From Apostichopus japonicus (lineage: Eukaryota; Echinodermata; Holothuroidea; Aspidochirotida; Stichopodidae): 64,000 bases of DNA. The DNA lies in contig NC_092569.1 of assembly GCF_037975245.1 (NCBI RefSeq), positions 23,756,168 through 23,820,167 of the forward strand. The letters are read 5' to 3'. The notes under the pieces were generated by a model, which was given only the letters and a program-made list of their open reading frames with translations, ran no database searches and was not told the origin of the DNA. The first letter of the stretch is position 1. Every line of letters begins with the position of its first letter. The position numbers and the translations under genes were made by a program. Of this stretch, positions 1-10,000 are shown in pieces.

Positions 1-419
1 AATCGGCTCTATATAATATTCTATCCAACCGGACACCGACCCAGAAATAAAGCAGATATACATAATGAAATGCCTTTAAATTCGACTCAATCCATCAAAA
101 TCTCTAGTATTAATGTAATTTAGTCACTACATTTTCTTTGTACATATATAATATGTTCCGTTAATTATATAACAATGAAACTACTAGAGCGGGAACCCAG
201 AGGGTTTGGTTAGCTGGGAAGGTAACCAATTGCCTTGTACGTCACAATGTTCACAGTGCATTCCTGTATATGAAACCAGACGACTGGCAAACCGGCTGTG
301 GTGGGTGTGTCTGGGAGAGCAATTTTAAAGTCACCTAAAAGCTAACCTAGATCAGCTTTCATGGTAACCACATCAAAGTAAGTACAATGTGTCAGGTATG
401 GCCCCAAGAGCAACAAATG

Positions 420-1350
420 GCCATCGCCAGTAATTATTGGTGGTGGGGTACCCCTGCCAGTCATCAATAATTGACCCCTCACGGCTGACCTAGGTCAGCT
501 CATGAGGTAACCACTTGAAACCTACTGGAAAATGATGGTTAGGACTTCAGATACAAGGGATGGGCATTGCCAGTGATTTTTATTGGTGGGGTACCCCTGC
601 CAGGAGACCTCCAAAATGCCCCTCCCTCCTTGACCTAGGTCAGTTCATGAAGTTACCATGTGAAAACTACTGGAAAATGATTGGCAAGACTCTATATGTA
701 ATTGATGGGCATTTCCAGTAATTAATATTAGTGGGGTACCTCTGCCAGTAGACCCCCAAAATGCCCATCCCCTCATTGACCTAGGTGAGCTCATGAAGTA
801 GTAACCAGTTAAAAACTGCTGGAAAATGATTGGCAAGACTCTATATGTAATGGATGGGCATTTCCAGTAATTTATATTAGTGGGGTACCCCTGCCAGTAG
901 ACCCCCAAAATGCCCATCCCCTCATTGACCTAGGTGAGCTCATGAAGTAGTAACCAGTTAAAAACTGCTGGAAAATGATTGGCAGGACTCTATATGTAAG
1001 GGATGGGCATTTCCAGTAATTTATATTGGTGGGGTACCCCTGCCAGTAGACCCCCAAAATGCCCATCCCCTCATTGACCTAGGTGAGTTCATGAAGTAAC
1101 CAGTTAAAAACTACTGGAAAATGATAGGTATCACTTCATATGTAAGGGATGGGCATTTCCAGTAATTTATATTAGTGGGGTACCCCTGCCAGTAGACCCC
1201 CAAAATGCCCATCCCCACATTGACCTAGGTGAGCTCATGAAGTAACCAGTTGAAAACTACTGGAAAATGATTGGCAGGACTCAACATGTAGGGGATGGGC
1301 ATTTCCAGTAATTTATATTAGTGGGGTACCCCTGCCAGTAGACCCCCAAA
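420..1350 (+). repeat. Left-arm tandem repeat, monomer about 146-149 bp
   Basis: The monomer landmark GACCCCCAAAATGCCCATCC (first copy slightly diverged) occurs at about 606, 751, 900, 1049, 1195 and 1341, giving spacings of 145, 149, 149, 146 and 146 bp. Each monomer also carries a GGGGTACCCCTGCCAGTAG block and a palindromic CCTAGG core. Confidence 0.85.
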
Positions 1351-1914
1351 ATGTTTCAGGAAGTATGTTTTTGACGGTCAACGTTCATTTCATTCAGCTG
1401 TTCTGAAGTGGTCCGTTCAAGTTACCGTAGATTTACTAATGCCAAGGTGACTGTCTGTGATGTGGTCCATGCCAGTGGCACCAGCCTGTTTCCATGGGTC
1501 AAGGAAAAATATATTAATCTGATGAATGATTCACTGTTTGTGCTTTTGTTGCCATACCAATTTCTTTTAGCATGGGGACATTTTTTGTGAAAAACCATAA
1601 AACAATAATCTACGACCTATGACCTGAAACTTGGTTTCTTTGAGAGGTCTTCATAAATAGTTATTACACATACTGACATAGGGGAGGGTTATAAAACCTT
1701 TTATAATATACTTCTACTTCTATATAATTTTATAATACCTTTTTTCTTTCATGGCATGGAATTTTTTATTCACAGTGGTTATCGAGAGGTCAAATTCAAT
1801 GATCAGAGTTTATATATAGTCCTCTCAAAGAAACCAAGTTTCAGGTCATATGTCGTAGATTATTGTTTTATGGTTTTTCACAAAAAATGTCTCCATGCTA
1901 AAAGAAATTGGAAA

Positions 1915-2740
1915 TTACTGGAAATGACTCTCCTTAAATCTGAAGTCCTACCTATCATTTTCCAGAATTTTTCAATTGGTTACACCATAAGCTCACCTAG
2001 GTTAATAATGGGGGGGGGGTCGGACTCTGGCAGTGGTGGCCCACCAATATAAATTACTGGAAATGCCCATCCCCTACATATAGAGTCCTGCCAATCATTT
2101 TCCAGTAGTTTTCAACTGGTTAATTCATGAGCTCACCTAGGTCAATGAGGGGATGGGCATTTTGGGGGTCTACTGGCAGGGGTACCCCACTAATATAAAT
2201 TTTTGGAAATGTCCATCCCTTACATATGAAGTGATACCTATCATTTTCCAGTAGGTTTCAACTGGTTACCTCATGAGCTCACCTAGGTCAATGAGTGGAT
2301 GGGCATTTTGGGGGTCTACTGGCAGGTGTACCCCACTAATATAAATTACTGGAAATGCCCATCCCTTCCATATAGAGTCCTGCCAATCATTTTCCAATAG
2401 TTTTTAACTGGTTACCTCATGAGTTGACCTGGGTCAAGGAGGGGATGGGCATTTTGGAGGTCTACTGGCAAAAATCACTGGCAATGCCCATCCCTTGTAT
2501 CTGAAGTCCTAACCATCATTTTCCAGTAGGTTTTAAGTGGTTACCTCATGAGCTCACCTAGGTCAATGAGGGGACGGGCATTTTAGGGGTCTACTGGCAG
2601 GTGAACCCCACTAATATAAATTACTGGAAATGCCCATCCCTTCCATATAGAGTCCTGCCAATCATTTTCCAGTAGTTTTTAACTGGTAACCTCATGAGTT
2701 GACCTGGGTCAAGGAGGGATGGGCATTTTGGAGGGCATTT
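1915..2740 (-). repeat. Right-arm tandem repeat, inverted relative to the left arm
   Basis: The same ~147-bp monomers appear in reverse complement, recognisable by TCTACTGGCAGG followed by CCCCAC and by TGGGCATTTT. Copies are more diverged than in the left arm, with small deletions near 2460 and 2720. Confidence 0.8.
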
Positions 2741-2965
2741 GTTGCTCTTGGGGCCATACCTGACACATTGTACTTACTTTGATGTGGTTACCATGAAAGC
2801 TGATCTAGGTTAGCTTTTAGGTGACTTTAAAATTGCTCTCCCAGCCACACCCACCACAGCCGGTTTGCCAGTCGTCTGGTTTCATATACAGGAATGCACT
2901 GTGAACATTGTGACGTACAAGGCAATTGGTTACCTTCCCAGCTAACCAAACCCTCTGGGCTCCCG

Positions 2966-3664
2966 GTCTATACTTTGTTTTGCGAAATTGTTGTGACAAA
3001 GTGCAGTGACGCATCTCAATAGATATGTCTCCATGCAAACAGTGTCACATAAGGTTATCTTGATTTTGTCAAAAGTTAGTATTGGGCATCCCGATTCCCA
3101 TAAAGTCAGATTCATGCCAATAATCTGTCAACAGACATTTAATTTCCAGAACGAACATTAACCATTAGTGCAGTGATTTATTTATTGAAGGACTCAGTAG
3201 TAAATGCAGTTCTTACCAACTTCCTTTCAGTTTGTGTTAAATTGTCGTTTTACTCTCTTTAACTTCTAAACAATTCTTGTGTTCATTCACAATTGTCCTT
3301 CAAATATTGTTTGCTTCCTGACGTACAAGTTTTTAAACTTTTCAAACAAACAATGCAATGAACAAATTCAATATACTAAGCTGTTTTATAGTTTCAAATC
3401 AAATATTTATATTGGTGCCATATTATGTGTTTGCTTAAATTTGCTAATCATCAGTCAGCATGTATTATCTGAAAGTAAACTGAAATACTATTTTTGGTAA
3501 CCAATGCGATGGTTGATCTACTGTAAATGAAACATTCGTATATATAGAAAGATGATGCCAGAAAAGTTTAAATTTGTAAGTCAGGCAAACATATTTCCAA
3601 AATGATTCTTTACCGAAAATATTTGATAACATTTCTTGCATCGGGTTGCGCGTCATAAACTAAT
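2966..3664. other. Gap between the fold-back element and the exon array; no exon recognised
   Basis: AT-rich sequence with many stops. The signal-peptide or N-terminal exon expected upstream of the Ser/Thr exon array was not found here, so it is probably upstream of the window or too short to recognise. Confidence 0.5.
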
Positions 3665-3957
3665 TTTACTTAATTGTATGTTCAAGTGAATTATAGCAAG
3701 GATTCTGAGGATGGGAGCTGAGTAGGATGTACTCCGATAAACATAAATTAAGCCAAATATCAAATAAAAAGGGAAGAAAGTACAAATTTGCATGTTTATC
3801 TAAAGAATTCTCATTTCTTATTGTCCTAAAATTATTATTCAAAAGCTCTTGTTAGAAAGATATTGTTATGTAATAGTCTACTTGACTACGGTCAAGTAAG
3901 TTACAAACCAAATGAACACAAACTTGATCATATATTTCTCTTCAACATATTCTTCAG

Positions 3958-4065
3958 GCAAAGGAATTTCAACAACTACTGAGGATATCTTGACCTCTTC
4001 AACTGCACAAACATCAGAGGATATACCTTCCGCAAAAGCTGTTGGCAGGACTAATAATCCACCAG
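3958..4065 (+). CDS. Ser/Thr stalk exon 1
   Basis: 108 bp, acceptor TTCTTCAG, donor CCACCAG then GTGGGTAT, phase 1 at both ends. It encodes a segment with STTTEDILTSST and an APSAKAVG-like tail (IPSAKAVGRT). It is the most diverged of the upstream copies. Confidence 0.75.
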
Positions 4066-7000
4066 GTGGGTATACGTACTTTTGCATATTAAGAGTTTAT
4101 CTGTTGTAACCATGTATGCATGCATATACCATCTACAGAACTGTTGGTAGCACTAATGCAAAAGTACTTGTTCTTAATTAGATTTTCAAGTGAATTATAA
4201 CAAGGGTATTGAGGAGGGGAGGGGTGTGGGATGTACTCCGATAAACATAAATTAAGCCAAAAGTTTAAATAAAATGGGAACAAAGTACAACATTTTAGGG
4301 TTATCCCAAACAAATCTCAATTTCTTATTGACCCAAATTATTCTTTAAAAGCTCTATATTAGTAAGATATAGTTATGTTATACTCTACTTGACTACGGTC
4401 AAATAAGTTACAAACCAAATGAAAACAAACTTAGATCATATATTTCTCTTCAACATATTCTTCAGGCAAAGGAATTTCAACAACTACTGAGGATATCCTG
4501 ACCTCTTCAACTGCACACACATCAGAGGATACACCATCCACAGAAGCTGTTGGTAGCACTAATAATCTGCCAGGTGGGTATACGTACTTTTCCATATTAA
4601 GAGTTTATCTGTTGTAACCACGTATGCATGCATATACCATCTACAGAAACTGTTGGTAGCACTAATGCAAAAGTACTTGTTTTTAATTAGATTTTCAAGT
4701 GAATTATAACAAGGGTATTCGGGAGGGTAGCGGTGTGGGATGTACTCCGATAAACATAAATTAAGCCAAAATTTTACATAAAATGGGAACAAAGTACAAC
4801 ATTTTAGGGTTATCCCAAACAAATCTCATTTCTTATTGACCCAAATTATTCTTAAAAAGCTCTATATTAGTAAGATATAGTTATGTTATACTCTACTTGA
4901 CTACGGTCAAATAAGTTACAAACCAAATGAAAACAAACTTAGATCATATATTTCTCTTCAACATATTCTTCAGACAAAGGAATTTCAACAACTACTGAGG
5001 ATATCCTGACCTCTTCAACTGCACACACATCAGAGGATACACCATCCACAGAAGCTGTTGGTAGCACTAATAATCCACCAGGTGGGTATACGTACTTTTC
5101 CATATTAAGAGTTTATCTGTTGTAACCATGTATGCATGCATATACCATCTACAGAACTGTTGGTAGCACTAATGCAAAAGTACTTGTTCTTAATTAGATT
5201 TTCAAGTGAATTATAACAAGGGTATTGAGGAGGGTAGCGGTGTGGGATGTACTCCAATAAACATAAATTAAGCCAAAAGTTTAAATAAAATGGGAACAAA
5301 GTACAACATTTAAGGGTTATTCCAAACAAATCTCATTTCTTATTGACCCAAATTATTCTTTAAAAGCTCTATATTAGTAAGATATAGTTATGTTATACTC
5401 TACTTGACTACGGTCAAATAAGTTACAAACCAAATGAAAACAAACTTAGATCATATATTTCACTTCAACATATTCTTCAGGCAAAGGAATTTCAACAACT
5501 ACTGAGGATATCCTGACCTCTTCAACTGCACACACATCAGAGGATACACCATCCACAGAAGCTGTTGGTAGCACTAATAATCCACCAGGTGGGTATACGT
5601 ACTTTTCCATATTAAGAGTTTATCTGTTGTAACCACGTATGCATGCATATACCATCTACAGAACTGTTGGTAGCACTAATGCAAAAGTACTTGTTCTTAA
5701 TTAGATTTTCAAGTGAATTATAACAAGGGTATTGAGGAGGGGAGGGGTGTGGGATGTACTCCAATAAACATAAATTAAGCCAAAAGTTTAAATAAAATGG
5801 GAACAAAGTACAACATTTAAGGGTTATCCCAAACAAATCTCAATTTCTTATTGACCCAAATTATTCTTTAAAAGCTCTATATTAGTAAGATATAGTTATG
5901 TTATACTCTACTTGACTACGGTCAAATAAGTTACAAACCAAATGAAAACAAACTTAGATCATATATTTCTCTTCAACATATTCTTCAGACAAAGGAATTT
6001 CAACAACTACTGAGGATATCCTGACCTCTTCAACTGCACACACATCAGAGGATACACCATCCACAGAAGCTGTTGGTAGCACTAATAATCCACCAGGTGG
6101 GTATACGTACTTTTCCATATTAAGAGTTTATCTGTTGTAACCACGTATGCATGCATATACCATCTACAGAACTGTTGGTAGCACTAATGCAAAAGTACTT
6201 GTTCTTAATTAGATTTTCAAGTGAATTATAACAAGGGTATTGAGGAGGGTAGCGGTGTGGGATGTACTCCAATAAACATAAATTAAGCCAAAAGTTTAAA
6301 TAAAATGGGAACAAAGTACAACATTTAAGGGTTATCCCAAACAAATCTCAATTTCTTATTGACCCAAATTATTCTTTAAAAGCTCTATATTAGTAAGATA
6401 TAGTTATGTTATACTCTACTTGACTACGGTCAAATAAGTTACAAACCAAATGAAAACAAACTTAAATCATATATTTCTCTTCAACATATTCTTCAGGCAA
6501 AGGAATTTCAACAACTACTGAGGATATCCTGACCTCTTCAACTGCACACACATCAGAGGATACACCATCCACAGAAGCTGTTGGTAGCACTAATAATCCA
6601 CCAGGTGGGTATACGTACTTTTCCATATTAAGAGTTTATCTGTTGTAACCACGTATGCATGCATATACCATCTACAGAACTGTTGGTAGCACTAATGCAA
6701 AAGTACTTGTTCTTAATTAGATTTTCAAGTGAATTATAACAAGGGTATTGAGGAGGGTAGCGGTGTGGGATGTACTCCAATAAACATAAATTAAGCCAAA
6801 AGTTTAAATAAAATGGGAACAAAGTACAACATTTAAGGGTTATCCCAAACAAATCTCAATTTCTTATTGACCCAAATTATTCTTTAAAAGCTCTATATTA
6901 GTAAGATATAGTTATGTTATACTCTACTTGACTACGGTCAAATAAGTTACAAACCAAATGAAAACAAACTTAGATCATATATTTCTCTTCAACATATTCT

Positions 7001-10000
7001 TCAGGCAAAGGAATTTCAACAACTACTGAGGATACCCTGACCTCTTCAACTGCACACACATCAGAGGATACACCATCCACAGAAGCTGTTGGTAGCACTA
7101 ATAATCCACCAGGTGGGTATACGTACTTTGCCATATTAAGAGTTTATCTGTTGTAACCATGTATGCATGCATATACCATCTACAGAAACTGTTGGTAGCA
7201 CTAATTCAAAAGTACTTGTGCTAAATTAGATTTTCAAGTGAATTATAACAAGGGTAGTGAGGAGGGTAGCGGTGTGGGATTTACTCCGATAAACATAAAT
7301 TAAGCCAAAAGTTTAAATAAAAAGGGAACAAAGTACAACATTTTAGGGTTATCCCCAACAAATCTCATTTCTTATTGACACAAATTATTCTTAAAAGCTC
7401 TATCTTAGTAAAAAATAGTTATGTTATACTCTACTTGACTACGGTCAAATAAGTTACAAACCAAATAAACACAAACTTAGATCATATATTATTCTTCAAC
7501 ACATTCTTCAGGCAAAGGAAGTTTAACAACTACTGAGGATATCTTGACCTCTTCAACTGCACACACATCAGAGGATATACCACCCAAAGAAGCTGTTGGT
7601 AGCACTTATAATCCACCTGGTGGGTATACGTACTTTTCCATATGAGGAGTTTATCTGTTGTAACCATGTATGCACACATCTAAACTGTTGGTAACACTAA
7701 TGCAAAAGTACTTACAAAAAAGTACGGTCAAATAAGTTACAAACCAAATAAAAACAAATTTAGATCATATATTTCTCTTCAACATATTCTTCAGGCAAAG
7801 GAATTTCAACAACTACTGAGGATATCCTTACCTCTTCAACTGCACACACATCAGAGGATACACCATCCACAGAAGCTGTTGGTAGCACTAATAATCCACC
7901 AGGTGGGTATACGTACTTTTCCATATTAAGAGTTTATCTGTTGTAACCATGTATGCATGCATATACCATCTACAGAAACTGTTGGTAGCACTAATGCAAA
8001 AGTACTTGTTTTTAATTAGATTTTCAAGTGAATTATAACAAGGGTATTCGGGAGGGTAGCGGTGTGGGATGTACTCCGATAAACATAAATTAAGCCAAAA
8101 TTTTAAATAAAATGGGAACAAAGTACAACATTTTAGGGTTATCCCAAACAAATCTCATTTCTTATTGACCCAAATTATTCTTAAAAGCTCTATATTAGTA
8201 AGATATAGTTATTTTATACTCTACTTGACTACCATCAAATAAGTTACAAACCAAATGAAAACAAACTTAGATCATATATTTTTCTTCAATATATTCTTCT
8301 GGCAAAGTAATTTCAACAACTACTGAGGATATCCCGACCTCTTCAGCTGCACAAACATCAGAGGATATACCTTCCAAGGAAGCTGTTGGCAGCACTAATA
8401 ATCCATCAAGTGGGTATACGTACTATAGCATATTAGCAGGTTATCTGTTGTAACCATGCATTCATACATATCATCCACAGAAGCTGTTGGTAGCACTAAT
8501 ACATTACCAAGTGGGTATACGTACTATTGCATATTAGGATGTTATCTGTTGTAACTATGCATGCATACATATTCCATCTACAGAAGCTGTTGGTAGCCCT
8601 ACTGTCGAGTCATTGTTTACAGACTGTCAGGAAGTTTATGACGCTGGACATACACAAGATGGGGTTTATACAATCAAGCCAACTGGATGGCCTGGTTCAC
8701 CGTTCAACGTATCTTGTAACATGGAAAACGGTGGAGGGTGGACCGTAAGTCTTGATTTATAAAAGAGTAATGTTTCAACTATGTTTCTGTGGGTTATTAT
8801 GATTTAGTCTATAGCAGACGCTAATGAAAGTACGAGTTTCTGTTTTTGGTTTAGTTGCACTTTATAATTCTTAACCAGGAATTGAATATATTAAAAATAC
8901 TAGGTAGATGCAAAGGGTGACAATCCAAAAAATGTCCTTCCCCCTAAAGCAAAACAAAACAAACAAAGTTCTAAGTTTGTCATACTGAAACATTATTTTT
9001 TTTTATAAATATATATTCGTGCGGTATTTCTTGAATAAGTTTGTGTGTTAGCATGCTTCAATTAATCCAATAACTCTCTTTTTTTCATTATTTTTACCTG
9101 CTATCTTTTCAGGTGTTTCAACGTCGTACCGATGGCTCTACTAGTTTTTATCAAAACTGGACTGCGTATAAAGAAGGGTTTGGTGACAGCAGGAACTTAT
9201 GGCTAGGAAATGAAAAGCTTCATTACTTGACGAACCAAAGAAACTACAAGCTTCGCTTTGACATCACTACTTCTAATGGGTCGGCTTTATATGCTGAATT
9301 TACAGAGTTTCAAATAAAGTCTGAAAGCAGCAACTACACAATGAATAAACTGGGCACTCGCAGTGGAAATACAGGTTTGTTGCATGTTGGATATTTGCGC
9401 CTTGCCTTGGATAACAGGTCAAGTTAAAGTTACTAGTATGTTCACACTAAACTTTATGAAAAAATGGTTGTCAAGGTTTCAGCACTTCTTGATGTTAAAT
9501 ATTACCTACAAAATATGTATATATGTATATGAGTACACTGTATCAGAAACCCTTACAAAGAGGGTTGGTATAACACCCCCCCCCCCCCTCCTTTCACACT
9601 TCACACACAGCCTTTCTCCTGTTGTATCGACGAGATAATTATATAGTTTATAATCCAGTTCAGGGTCTGTAGGATCAGTCGCACGCATTAATCAGAAGGC
9701 AAAAACCGATAGAAACAGAACAAGTGATGAAATAATACCAAATACCAAATTGCTGTTCATTTGTCTCTCCCTTCCAATCATCTCAATTTAGTGGCAATTG
9801 ATATGAAGAAACCTTTTCAATTTCGCCAGTTTTGGTTTCATAATCTTGCAATTGAAAGAGCAAGAAGGTTTTGCCTCTCCCAGGCTGGACCCGTTACCTT
9901 AACCGTCTCAATTGAATACTGTTGGTATCTTTGACAAAATATTGAAGTAGTCTGACTAGTCGATGAACAAGAATGTATGCTGAATGAACAAGCATCAGGA

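Larger units (their letters stand above)
190..2965. mobile_element. Fold-back (long inverted repeat) element with tandem-monomer arms
   Basis: The outermost ~230 bp at the left (190-420) reappears as its reverse complement at the right (about 2740-2965). Inward of these, both arms consist of tandem ~147-bp monomers, and an inner inverted pair (about 1563-1650 against 1812-1908) surrounds a short AT-rich centre. About 220 bp at 1350-1570 occurs only in the left arm. There is no transposase-like ORF; the short ORFs here are repeat shadows. This resembles non-autonomous fold-back DNA transposons (Galileo/FB style), but target-site duplications are not clear, so the class is inference. Confidence 0.75.
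3665..8583 (+). repeat. Tandem array of ~508-bp exon-plus-intron units
   Basis: Exon starts fall at 3958, 4466, 4974, 5481, 5989, 6497, 7005, 7512, 7795 and 8302. The spacing is 507-508 bp except 7512 to 7795 (283 bp, a shortened unit). Introns are as similar between units as exons, which implies recent amplification or ongoing gene conversion. The first flank (3665-3957) and last unit (8302-8583) are the most diverged. Each intron carries a second degraded copy of the exon 3' half. Minus-strand ORFs of ~74 residues repeated here are antisense artefacts. Confidence 0.92.

Noticed and set aside
645-1066. Minus-strand ORFs with MGILGVYWQGYPTNIN repeats
   Set aside because: Translation of the fold-back tandem monomer whose length happens to be near a multiple of three; no start context or domain.
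3279-3500. Small ORF as the missing first exon of FReD gene 1
   Set aside because: No convincing signal peptide, and no GT donor in phase 1 could be assigned.
4089-8151. Repeated minus-strand ORFs of 74-87 residues beginning MFGITLKCCTLFPFY
   Set aside because: They are antisense to the array introns, repeat only because the unit repeats, and have no splice or domain support. The plus-strand 108-bp exons explain the conservation.
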